Origin: Chitinophagaceae bacterium UBA4857
Lineage (GTDB): Bacteria; Bacteroidota; Bacteroidia; Chitinophagales; Chitinophagaceae
Length of the DNA stretch: 64,000 nt
Assembly (NCBI GenBank): GCA_002399735.1
Contig: DHEF01000049.1
Span: forward strand, 62,163 to 126,162
Direction of reading: 5' to 3'
Shown: positions 51,286 to 58,758 of the stretch, piece after piece
How the letters are laid out: each line of letters begins with the position of its first letter
How positions within the stretch are numbered: position 1 is the stretch's first letter
Made by a program: the position numbers and the translations under genes
The notes under the pieces: model-generated
The model's input: the letters and a program-made list of their open reading frames with translations, nothing else
Told to the model about the DNA's origin: nothing
Database searches by the model: none

Positions 51286-52278
51286 ATGGACCCAATTTTA
51301 AGTGTACAACAACTTACCAAATTACAGGATGTTAAACCTATTGTAAACAAGGTGAGTTTTGTACTAAGCAGCGGACAAAAAATGGCGATAGTAGGGGAGA
51401 CTGGTTCGGGTAAAAGTAGCTTGCTAAAAATGATTACCGGCCACCTGCAACCGGATGGCGGCCAGGTTTTATTCAACAATAAAAGGGTTGAAGGACCCTT
51501 AGAAAAACTCATACCCGGACATCCGCAAATGGCTTACCTGAGTCAGTACTTTGAATTACGTAATAATTATTGGGTGTATGAGGAGTTAAGTTACACCAAC
51601 CAGCTTACTGATGAAGAAGCTAATACCATTTATGATATTTGCCAGATTACACATTTATTGCAAAGGCGAACCAATCAGTTATCCGGTGGCGAAAAACAAC
51701 GTATAGCCCTTGCCCGCCAATTGATAAAAAAGCCTGCATTGCTGGTTTTGGATGAACCATTCTCCAACCTGGATCCTGTACATAAACAAACCATAAAAAC
51801 AGTATTACAGCATGTAACAACAAAACTGGGCATTACTACTTTATTGGTATCGCATGATGCGTTGGATACACTTTCCTGGGCCAATGAATTATTGGTAATG
51901 AAAGATGGGGTTATTATACAACAAGGCTCACCCGAAACAGTGTATAACCAACCTGTAAATGAATATTGCGCAGGATTACTAGGTGCCTATAATTTTATTA
52001 CAATCAATAACGAAGCATTCAAAAATTTGGACGGCTTTAATTGGGCGACCAATGGTTTTATTATAAGACCCGAAAATTTACAACTCCACAACGCTCATCA
52101 TAGTTACTTAATAACGGGTATTGTAATTAGCGTACTTTTTCTTGGTAGTTTTTACATGGTGCAAGTGCAGGTTGGTGAGCAATTAATACAATTCAGCAGT
52201 GCAGCTTATAACTTACCTGCTATTGGGGCAACGGTGCAATTAGGCTTTAATAAAGCTAATGTACATTTTGTTCAGTGA
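51286..52278 (+). CDS. ABC transporter ATP-binding protein with TOBE-like C-terminus
   Basis: This 330-residue ABC ATPase has Walker A GETGSGKSS at 37-45. The Q-loop segment is LSQYFELRNNYWVYEEL, the signature is NQLSGGEKQRIALARQLI, and Walker B is LLVLDEPFSNLDP with an H-loop LLVSHDAL. A C-terminal region (about 235-330) with strands FIIRPENLQLHN and VQLGFNKANVHFVQ looks like the TOBE fold of Fe3+/polyamine/maltose-type importers. No permease or binding-protein gene adjoins it, so its partner is elsewhere. It starts at an ATG only 6 bases behind a good promoter box. The repeat copy J lies upstream. Confidence 0.85.
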   Translation: MDPILSVQQLTKLQDVKPIVNKVSFVLSSGQKMAIVGETGSGKSSLLKMITGHLQPDGGQVLFNNKRVEGPLEKLIPGHPQMAYLSQYFELRNNYWVYEELSYTNQLTDEEANTIYDICQITHLLQRRTNQLSGGEKQRIALARQLIKKPALLVLDEPFSNLDPVHKQTIKTVLQHVTTKLGITTLLVSHDALDTLSWANELLVMKDGVIIQQGSPETVYNQPVNEYCAGLLGAYNFITINNEAFKNLDGFNWATNGFIIRPENLQLHNAHHSYLITGIVISVLFLGSFYMVQVQVGEQLIQFSSAAYNLPAIGATVQLGFNKANVHFVQ

Positions 52279-52449
52279 GTTTCTTTTCAATAATCAGTAT
52301 ACCTATTGGCAAAAACCCTGAACTTGGTTTAGTATTTGCTATAAATATTATTTAGTTAGTTTACTAAAACAGTTGTAAATTACAGAAGCCATATTCCTTA
52401 TCCACTTATTAAGGTTTGTAGTATAATTTTTACCCTTAAACTATATTCC

Positions 52450-52836
52450 ATGATAAAAGCAGTAACGCAGTTAACCGAAGAGTGTCAGCAATGGAGATTC
52501 ACCCTACGCCATTTACGTGAACAATACTTACATCATCTCAAAAAACTGGAAAAAAGAGTACAGGAAAACAGCCTTCGCCAATCCATGTGGGAGGTAGCGC
52601 ATCTGTACAATCAGTTTTACATTCAGCTTATTAATATTCACGATTTAAAAAAAGCCATTAAACGTCATGCCGATAATATCACTAAGCAATCAATGATAGG
52701 TGTTTTGCGTGACGATACAGTGGCCCTGCATTGTTTTTTAAATAACGATTTTGATTTACTTAGCCGTCGTTTAAAATCAATAAGCGATGAGTTTAAAGTA
52801 TTTCAAAAAAAATACCCGCCAACTATTTATGCATAA
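52450..52836 (+). CDS. Small helical protein of unknown function
   Basis: This 128-residue, almost entirely alpha-helical protein is probably coiled-coil (TEECQQWRFTLRHLREQYLHHLKKLEKRVQEN and HDLKKAIKRHADNI). It is basic in its first half, with several His residues, and has no signal peptide and no membrane helix. I recognise no family. It is monocistronic with a strong terminator downstream and no clear promoter box. The regular heptad-like leucines make it likely to be a real protein rather than a chance frame, possibly a regulatory or adaptor helix bundle. Confidence 0.7.
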   Translation: MIKAVTQLTEECQQWRFTLRHLREQYLHHLKKLEKRVQENSLRQSMWEVAHLYNQFYIQLINIHDLKKAIKRHADNITKQSMIGVLRDDTVALHCFLNNDFDLLSRRLKSISDEFKVFQKKYPPTIYA

Positions 52837-52907
52837 ATAATTAAACGTACGGCTGCATGTGCATTAAGTTTTACTTAAGCCCTTGGTTAAATCCTCCGTA
52901 CACCTTT

Positions 52908-52937
52908 ATCAGCCGCCTTTTGGCGGCTGATTTTTTG
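52908..52937 (+). terminator. Terminator before prmA
   Basis: ATCAGCCGCC (52908-52917) pairs perfectly with GGCGGCTGAT (52922-52931) around TTTT, followed by a T-run. Confidence 0.9.
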
Positions 52938-52992
52938 TATAAATACTAATAAGGGTATGGTATAAAATAACGTACTTCGCACAAATAGTATT

Positions 52993-53811
52993 ATGTCATT
53001 TTATTACGAAGTACACTTTACAAATATTACCCCGGCCGATAGCGATATATTAATTGCCTTACTGTCGCAAAACAATGTAAACGGTTTTGAAGAGTTGGAA
53101 AACAGCCTGAAAGCTTTTATTGGTCAGGCAGATTATGACGAAGCCGCAATTGCCGAGATTGCTGCTACGATCAACGCCACCTACGAGCTTAAAAAAATAG
53201 AAGAAGAAAACTGGAATAAATTATGGGAATCAAATTTTAATCCGGTTACCGTTGATAATTGGGTAGCTGTTCGTGCCGATTTTCATGAACCCATCACCAA
53301 TGTAGTACACGAAATTGTTATTACCCCTAAGATGAGTTTTGGTACAGGCCATCATGCCACCACGTATATGATGCTAAATCAAATGCAGCATTTGCAAATA
53401 ACCAACAAAACGGTTTTCGATTTTGGCACCGGTACCGGCGTATTGGCCATTCTGGCTAAAAAAATGGGTGCTGGTAATGTAGTGGCAGTAGATTATGATG
53501 AATGGAGTATTGAAAACACCCGCGAAAATATAGGCCGCAACAATACCGATGGAATTACTTTAGTGCAGGCCGATACCGCCCAATTGAATAGCAGCTTCGA
53601 TGTAATCCTGGCCAACATTAATAAAAATGTTATTCTGGATAATATGGAAGTACTGTCAAACCAACTGGTAAAAGGCGGTACCATCTTTTTTAGCGGATTA
53701 TTGGTTGATGATCAACAGGATATTATAACCGCTGCCGAAAAAACGGGCTTACAATTGGTAAACACTCAAATACGTAATAAGTGGTTATTTATCAATATGT
53801 TAAAGCATTAG
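52993..53811 (+). CDS. prmA: Ribosomal protein L11 methyltransferase
   Basis: This 272-residue SAM-dependent methyltransferase methylates ribosomal protein L11. The N-terminal substrate-recognition part begins YEVHFTNITPADSDILIALL. The catalytic domain has IVITPKMSFGTGHHATT and the SAM-binding loop VFDFGTGTGVLAILAKKMGA, near residues 139-158. VDYDEWSIENTRENI and the ILANINKNVIL segment (motif IV) follow. Length is normal for PrmA. It is separated from the previous gene by a terminator and followed 95 bases later by plsY, which has its own promoter. Confidence 0.93.
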   Translation: MSFYYEVHFTNITPADSDILIALLSQNNVNGFEELENSLKAFIGQADYDEAAIAEIAATINATYELKKIEEENWNKLWESNFNPVTVDNWVAVRADFHEPITNVVHEIVITPKMSFGTGHHATTYMMLNQMQHLQITNKTVFDFGTGTGVLAILAKKMGAGNVVAVDYDEWSIENTRENIGRNNTDGITLVQADTAQLNSSFDVILANINKNVILDNMEVLSNQLVKGGTIFFSGLLVDDQQDIITAAEKTGLQLVNTQIRNKWLFINMLKH

Positions 53812-53832
53812 GTGTAAACATGTATTAATAAA

Positions 53833-53865
53833 TTGTTACCTACTCACAGGTTTTCTTTACCTTTG
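53833..53865 (+). promoter_or_regulatory. Promoter of plsY (-33 TTG, -7 TACCTTTG)
   Basis: TTG (53833-53835) and TACCTTTG (53858-53865) are 22 bases apart; the ATG is at 53907. Confidence 0.65.
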
Positions 53866-53906
53866 TCGTTCAACTCTTTACCAATAAAAAATCTATTCCG
53901 GTTGCT

Positions 53907-54569
53907 ATGAATGGTCTTTTATTAATATTGCTCGCATATTTAATAGGAAGTATCCCTACTTCTGTTTGGGTCAGCAAGCACTTCTTCAAGATCGATATTC
54001 GGGAATACGGCAGTGGCAATGCCGGTGCCACCAATACCTACAGGGTTTTAGGTCCAAAATGGGGCACCATTGTTATGGTAGTGGATATGCTAAAGGGTAT
54101 GCTGGCCGTAAAACTGGCTTTTTTAGCTCCTGAGTTACTGGATAGCGAAACCCGTTTTTTAAATCTTCAGATAGCTTTAGGCCTGGCCGCCGTATTAGGT
54201 CATATCTTTCCCATCTGGGCCGATTTTAGGGGTGGTAAAGGCGTAGCCACTTTATTTGGTTTAGTAGTGGGTATTTCGCCATGGACAGCGCTTGGCTGTT
54301 CGGGTGTTTTTTTGTTGGTGTTATACCTAACCCGTTTTGTATCGCTAAGTTCTATTCTAGCAAGTGTGGCATTTCCCATTTTTATCCTGGTAATCTTTAA
54401 TGTAGATAATCCTATTTACCGTGTATTTGCCATTGCAGTCGCATTAATGGTCATACTTACTCATCAGAAAAATATTACCCGTTTGTTTAAAGGTGCCGAA
54501 AGCAAAGTACCTATCTTCAAAAAAAGAGACAGGCGCAGGCAACGCCGCCGGGGTGATATGTCGTCCTAA
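53907..54569 (+). CDS. plsY: Glycerol-3-phosphate acyltransferase PlsY
   Basis: This 220-residue membrane enzyme transfers the acyl chain of acyl-phosphate to glycerol 3-phosphate, giving lysophosphatidate for phospholipid synthesis. It shows the PlsY motifs in order: YLIGSIPTSVWVSK at the N-terminus, then REYGSGNAGATNTYRVLG near 32-49. The glycine-rich ADFRGGKGVATLFG follows near 111-124, with several membrane helices. The last stretch is cytosolic and Arg-rich (KKRDRRRQRRRGD). Length is normal. It has a good promoter and sits between prmA and a repeat-like gap. Confidence 0.94.
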   Translation: MNGLLLILLAYLIGSIPTSVWVSKHFFKIDIREYGSGNAGATNTYRVLGPKWGTIVMVVDMLKGMLAVKLAFLAPELLDSETRFLNLQIALGLAAVLGHIFPIWADFRGGKGVATLFGLVVGISPWTALGCSGVFLLVLYLTRFVSLSSILASVAFPIFILVIFNVDNPIYRVFAIAVALMVILTHQKNITRLFKGAESKVPIFKKRDRRRQRRRGDMSS

Positions 54570-54597
54570 TTTCCGTAAACATAATTTTTTGTTTTGC

Positions 54598-54715
54598 AGG
54601 AGGTGCCCCTCGTACCTCGCTCGGGTTGGGCTATTCGCTGTATCTTTTGCCTCTGGCTGCAATGGCTACGCTTCGCAAAAGGATGCCGCTGCTATCCCTC
54701 ACCCGTTAAAGCCTT
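54598..54715. repeat. REP-like intergenic block (copy M)
   Basis: It contains GGAGGTGCCCCTCGTACCTC, GCTCGGGTTGGGCTATTCGC, TGTATCTTTTGCC and GCCGCTGCTATCCCTCACCC. The GGGCTATTCGCTGTATC wording resembles GGGCTTTTCGCTGCAATC at 32929-32946. The 77-codon frame over it is unlike a protein. Confidence 0.6.
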
Positions 54716-54748
54716 TCAAAACTTAGTTATGTATATAATTTAATACGC

Positions 54749-54756
54749 TATTTTTG
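54749..54756 (+). promoter_or_regulatory. -7 box TATTTTTG ahead of the M48 gene
   Basis: TATTTTTG fits TAnnTTTG, 76 bases before the ATG at 54833; no clear -33. Confidence 0.45.
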
Positions 54757-54832
54757 TATCTCCCCTCTAAGCCGGCACTGTAAAAAAATAATTGGTACAG
54801 TGATTGATTTGTTTAACATAAACAACAAACCC

Positions 54833-55645
54833 ATGATAAGGACAATTTTCGCAGTATTTGCTGCAGCTACCATAGTTGTTGGCTGTTCAACTAATGCAGT
54901 AACAGGGCGTAGTCAAATGAAACTACTGCCGGAGTCAGAGTTACAGTCAATGGCCGTAACAGAGTATCAGTCATTTTTATCCAGCAACAAAGTAATCAGT
55001 AGTGCTACCAGTAAAGATGCCGAAATGGTAACCAGGGTAGGGCAGCGTATTACGCAAGCCGTAAAACAGTTTTATGCACAAAAAGGCTTATCGGCAGATT
55101 TGCAGGGTTATAACTGGGAATATAAACTGGTTGACAGTAAAGATGTAAATGCATGGTGCATGCCCGGGGGTAAAATTGTAGTGTACACCGGTTTATTACC
55201 TATTACACAAAACGAAGCTGCATTGGCAGCTGTTATGGGTCATGAGGTTTCTCATGCCTTATTTAATCATGGTAACGAGCGTATGAGCCAGGGAATGGTG
55301 CAACAAGGTCTGGGATCGGCTTTAAGCGTAGCATTAGCCAACAAGCCTGCTGCTACACAAACCTTGTTTATGACAGCTTTTGGCGTAGGTACAAATGTTC
55401 TTGGGGTATTACCATTTTCCAGAAAGCATGAGTTAGAGGCCGATCGTTATGGTCTTATCTGGACAGCCATGGCGGGTTATAACCCACAGGAAGCCATTAA
55501 CTTATGGAAAAGAATGGAAGCCGCCGGCGGTGGTCAGGGACAACCGGAGTTTTTAAGTACCCATCCAAGCGAAGGAAAACGTATTCAGGAGTTGGAAAAA
55601 CACATGCCCGAAGCCCTACAGTATTACAAACCAGTCTCTAAATAA
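54833..55645 (+). CDS. M48-family metallopeptidase lipoprotein
   Basis: This is a 270-residue periplasmic or outer-membrane zinc protease. The N-terminus is a lipoprotein signal with the Cys in IVVGCSTN near residue 18. The catalytic zinc site is the HEVSHALFNH segment (HExxH) near residue 137, and the third ligand Glu lies in the HELEADRYGLIW segment. The order matches M48B lipoprotein peptidases such as LoiP/YcaL-type proteins, involved in outer membrane protein quality control; that role is by family. A GTG start at 54800 is also in frame, but the ATG at 54833 gives the proper lipoprotein signal. A bidirectional-type terminator follows. Confidence 0.92.
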   Translation: MIRTIFAVFAAATIVVGCSTNAVTGRSQMKLLPESELQSMAVTEYQSFLSSNKVISSATSKDAEMVTRVGQRITQAVKQFYAQKGLSADLQGYNWEYKLVDSKDVNAWCMPGGKIVVYTGLLPITQNEAALAAVMGHEVSHALFNHGNERMSQGMVQQGLGSALSVALANKPAATQTLFMTAFGVGTNVLGVLPFSRKHELEADRYGLIWTAMAGYNPQEAINLWKRMEAAGGGQGQPEFLSTHPSEGKRIQELEKHMPEALQYYKPVSK

Positions 55646-55661
55646 TTATATTTTTAAAGCT

Positions 55662-55696
55662 AAAATAGCCTTTGCTACCTATGCAAAGGCTATTTT
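55662..55696. terminator. Strong hairpin after the M48 gene
   Basis: AAAATAGCCTTTGC (55662-55675) and GCAAAGGCTATTTT (55683-55696) form a perfect 14-pair stem around TACCTAT. T-runs on both strands make it usable in both directions. Confidence 0.85.
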
Positions 55697-55732
55697 GTTT
55701 GCGGTAATCACGCATGTACAGCGTTTTTTTAC

Positions 55733-55740
55733 TACCTTTG
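55733..55740 (+). promoter_or_regulatory. -7 box TACCTTTG ahead of the 150-residue gene
   Basis: TACCTTTG fits TAnnTTTG; the leader to 55817 is about 70 bases. No clear -33 TTTG. Confidence 0.5.
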
Positions 55741-55816
55741 CACTCCCGACAAATGGAAACATAGTGTGGACAGGGTTTCGGTATGTTCTTTTTAAACCTA
55801 AAAATGGCTTTATAGT

Positions 55817-56269
55817 ATGCTTCCAACGGTTTTTGAAAAATTACAACTGGCAGACGAAAAGAATCTATTAATTCAAGGTTTACCTTCTTCAATCGAAAAA
55901 CAATTCAGCAAGTTATCTTTTGCAAAAAACATGACGCCGCTGTTAAAAAACAGGAAAATTGACTTTGCACTTGTTTTTGCCGTGAACGAAAATCAATTAA
56001 ACGGTATATTAAAAGATGTAATGCCTTCTTTAAAAGAAGAGTCAAAATTCTGGGTGGCTTATCCAAAAGCAACCTCAAAAATTGTTACCGATTTAAACAG
56101 AGAGTGTAGCTGGAACAGAATTACCTGTGAAGGTTACGAAAGTATTGAGCGTATTGAATTGGATCATGTGTGGAGTGCAATGCGGTTTGTAAAAGGCGAA
56201 TTGGAGCGTTCAGTAGAAACAGTTTCCAGTCGTAAAAGAGTTGCAGCACCGGTTAGTGCTGATGAGTAA
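55817..56269 (+). CDS. DUF3052-like protein of unknown function
   Basis: This is a 150-residue cytosolic protein. It begins MLPTVFEKLQLADEKNLLIQ and has ILKDVMPSLKEESKFWVAYPK, then SWNRITCEGYESIERIELDHVWSAMR. The combination of a FWVAYPK strand and a late ID..WS..R segment resembles DUF3052, found near chromosome-partition and cell-division genes in some bacteria. I hold this as a resemblance. The C-terminus is Ser/Val-rich and probably disordered. It lies between two terminators and has its own promoter box, so it is monocistronic. Confidence 0.72.
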   Translation: MLPTVFEKLQLADEKNLLIQGLPSSIEKQFSKLSFAKNMTPLLKNRKIDFALVFAVNENQLNGILKDVMPSLKEESKFWVAYPKATSKIVTDLNRECSWNRITCEGYESIERIELDHVWSAMRFVKGELERSVETVSSRKRVAAPVSADE

Positions 56270-56293
56270 AAACAAATAGAATATTTATTACAG

Positions 56294-56320
56294 GGCTGTC
56301 TGAAAAGACAGCCTTTTTTA
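56294..56320 (+). terminator. Terminator after the 150-residue gene
   Basis: GGCTGTCT and AGACAGCC pair perfectly around GAAA, followed by six T. Confidence 0.9.
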
Positions 56321-56405
56321 TTGGATAAATATTATAAATTATTTAATGTTGATTATTAAATGATTTGTGTAACACATAGTTAATAAATAGCAAACCGTAA
56401 AAACT

Positions 56406-56413
56406 TACATTTG
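56406..56413 (+). promoter_or_regulatory. -7 box TACATTTG immediately before the pfam10136-type gene
   Basis: TACATTTG fits TAnnTTTG and ends 4 bases before the ATG at 56418, so this message would also be nearly leaderless. No -33 TTG at the normal distance. Confidence 0.5.
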
Positions 56414-56417
56414 TAAT

Positions 56418-58442
56418 ATGTGGAAAAGAAAGAAGAAAAAGCCCCATTTTTTTGAAACCGTTGTACAAAACCCGGAAGCTATTACGCTCACTACCAAAGA
56501 AGAAGGGTTAAACTTTCTGGTTTCTTTCTTTAAAACAATACGCCCTTTATCAAATGAAGAATATAGTGCTGCTAACGACAAGTTGCTATTGGCCATTAAT
56601 ACATTACAAACACAAACTGTATTAAAACAAAAACTACAACGGGCTTTACTGTTACAATTAATAAATACAAACCTTAATACAGCACTTACGGAAAGTGGTG
56701 TGCCGCTTGCCGGTGGTTTCTGGCAAGAATTATTTGACAGGTTAAAGCACAAAGCATTACCGGCCCTGCAAGATCCCGGTGATTTTTTGTATGTATTAAA
56801 CCGTGTTTTTTACAAGTCGGATGACTTTAAGTGGGTAGAAGCTGTTACAAGGGAAAACTGGATCAGCTTTTTTGCTACCATACAAATTCCCATTGGTGTA
56901 AAGGATAAACGTTTACAACATCATGTGTTGGCTGCCATGCGAATTCTGTCATTCCAGGTAGCACAAACCGGACTAGAAAAAGAAGTAGCCGGTTTTATTC
57001 CGGCCGAGGAAACAGGGGAGGAAAGTCCGTTTGTAAAACAAAGCTTTTTAATACATGATTTGCAGGAAAAACTGGCACAGGATAGTGATAACGAAACCAT
57101 TAATCAGTGTTGTTATTTAATAAAACAAGTAGTCAATCAGTGTTTAAAAAACATTGAACATATCCGTACGCAGCAATCCAGCAAAGGAGCAAGCTTACGT
57201 CAAACCTATACACTGTTAATTTTGTCTACTCGCCTACAGCGTATATTAATTTTAACGGATGTACTGGATAGGGATGATAGTTTTGACGTGGGCCGCTTTG
57301 TTGATTTATTTAAAGTACTGGTAAGAAACGAAAACAGGAAGAACAGTATTATAGAATTTTTATCGCAGGGTATGGGTTATCTGGCTTATCAAATAGCTGA
57401 ACATAAAGGGGATAAAGGAGGGAAATATATCACATCAACCCGTAAGGAGTATAGAAAAATGATAATAAGTGCCATGTGGGGCGGTTTTATTATTTGCTTT
57501 ATTGCCATATTTAAAAACTTGTTAGGTAAATTAGCCCTGGCTCCCTTTTGGCAAGGCTTTGTTTATAGCCTTAATTATAGTGCGGGTTTTATAGCTATTG
57601 AAGAGACAGGCTCTACGCTTGCTACCAAACAGCCGGCATTTACTGCCAGTGCCGTAGCCGCATCGTTAGATACAAAAAAGCAATCAAACAAACCGGATTT
57701 AAACAACCTGGCCATAACGGTAGCCAAAGTTTCCAGAAGCCAGATAGCCTCATTTTTTGGTAACTTAATTATTGTATTTCCCGGAACATTCTTATTGGCC
57801 TGGTTGTATCATATTTTATTTAATACCAAAATTGCAGATGGTGATGCGGCTTACCAGCTATTAAAAGACCAACATCCATGGGAGAGCCTGTCATTGTTAT
57901 ATGCTTGCAATACCGGGTTCTTTTTATTCGTCAGCGGTATTATTGCGGGTTATGTACAAAATAAAATTAGGTACGGCCGTATTGGCGATAGGTTAGTAAT
58001 GCATCCTATTCTGCAACTATCTATGTCGGCAGGTCGACGGCAAAAACTAGCCGGTTATATTGAAAAACATTCAGGTGCTTTAGTAGGCAGCATTGCATTA
58101 GGTTTTTTTTTAGGTATGGCCAGTATTTTTGGTAAATTGTTCGGTATTCCTTTCGATATAAGGCATATTACCATATCGGCAGGTAATGCAGCTATTGGTG
58201 TATATGGTGCCGGTTTTGAAAACATAGCCTGGCAATATTTGCTGGTGGTATTTTTAGGTGTATTGGCCATTGGCTTTGTTAATTTTTTAAGCAGTTTTGC
58301 TTTTGCATTTTACGTTGCGGTTAAATCAAGGGGCATTCATTTAAAAGATTATCCGCAGTTTATAGGAATTTTATGGCGCTACTTTATACATTTTCCTGCT
58401 CATTTTATTTTTCCGCCAAAAACAAAAACCAATACTGTTTAA
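56418..58442 (+). CDS. Multi-pass membrane protein of the so-called site-specific recombinase (Gcr, pfam10136) family
   Basis: This 674-residue protein has a soluble, helical N-terminal half (about 1-345). A membrane domain (about 350-660) holds six or more helices. The diagnostic segment YSLNYSAGFIAIEETGSTLATKQPAFTASAVAASL near residues 390-420 matches the family named after gonococcal gcr. Members are annotated as site-specific recombinases, but here I see no recombinase catalytic Tyr/Ser motif and a clear multi-helix membrane region, so the recombinase label is doubtful. No flanking inversion sites are seen. Function is unknown. It has a promoter box very near its ATG and no operon partner. 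Confidence 0.75.
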   Translation: MWKRKKKKPHFFETVVQNPEAITLTTKEEGLNFLVSFFKTIRPLSNEEYSAANDKLLLAINTLQTQTVLKQKLQRALLLQLINTNLNTALTESGVPLAGGFWQELFDRLKHKALPALQDPGDFLYVLNRVFYKSDDFKWVEAVTRENWISFFATIQIPIGVKDKRLQHHVLAAMRILSFQVAQTGLEKEVAGFIPAEETGEESPFVKQSFLIHDLQEKLAQDSDNETINQCCYLIKQVVNQCLKNIEHIRTQQSSKGASLRQTYTLLILSTRLQRILILTDVLDRDDSFDVGRFVDLFKVLVRNENRKNSIIEFLSQGMGYLAYQIAEHKGDKGGKYITSTRKEYRKMIISAMWGGFIICFIAIFKNLLGKLALAPFWQGFVYSLNYSAGFIAIEETGSTLATKQPAFTASAVAASLDTKKQSNKPDLNNLAITVAKVSRSQIASFFGNLIIVFPGTFLLAWLYHILFNTKIADGDAAYQLLKDQHPWESLSLLYACNTGFFLFVSGIIAGYVQNKIRYGRIGDRLVMHPILQLSMSAGRRQKLAGYIEKHSGALVGSIALGFFLGMASIFGKLFGIPFDIRHITISAGNAAIGVYGAGFENIAWQYLLVVFLGVLAIGFVNFLSSFAFAFYVAVKSRGIHLKDYPQFIGILWRYFIHFPAHFIFPPKTKTNTV

Positions 58443-58758
58443 CAAACATATTTTTTATAGGCGGCCGTATAATAACACGTTGTTGATTAGTATTATTAAA
58501 GATGAAGGGCTGCGCTGCTTAGTCCGTAAATGGTAGCGCAGCGAACATTGCAGGCGGGCAGCGGACAGCAGTTGATTAGCGTTACAAAAGCCGACAGCCC
58601 CAAAAAATGCCCGTTTAAAAAGTAATAAATTATGAAACAATTAAAATGGCAGTAATCATTTTTTCTTTTGCTTTCTGTTACATTTTTATTACCTTGTTTA
58701 ATACCAACAAATGCCTGGTTTATCAGGCTAAAAACGATTTGCTCACAAAAAATTATCT
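58443..58758. other. Gap before ftcD with a hairpin and a marginal small frame
   Basis: GCTGCGCTGC (58509-58518) and GTAGCGCAGC (58533-58542) form a hairpin with one wobble, followed by GGCGGGCAGCGGACAGCAGT and TTGATTAGCGTTA, which recalls the TGATTAGCGAA core. A 42-codon frame at 58646-58774 (hydrophobic, MAVIIFSFAFCYIFITLF) overlaps the ftcD start and is not supported further. Confidence 0.45.

Noticed and set aside
54493..54726. 77-codon frame overlapping the end of plsY
   Set aside because: Overlaps plsY and a REP-like block; Cys/Arg/Pro composition unlike a real protein.
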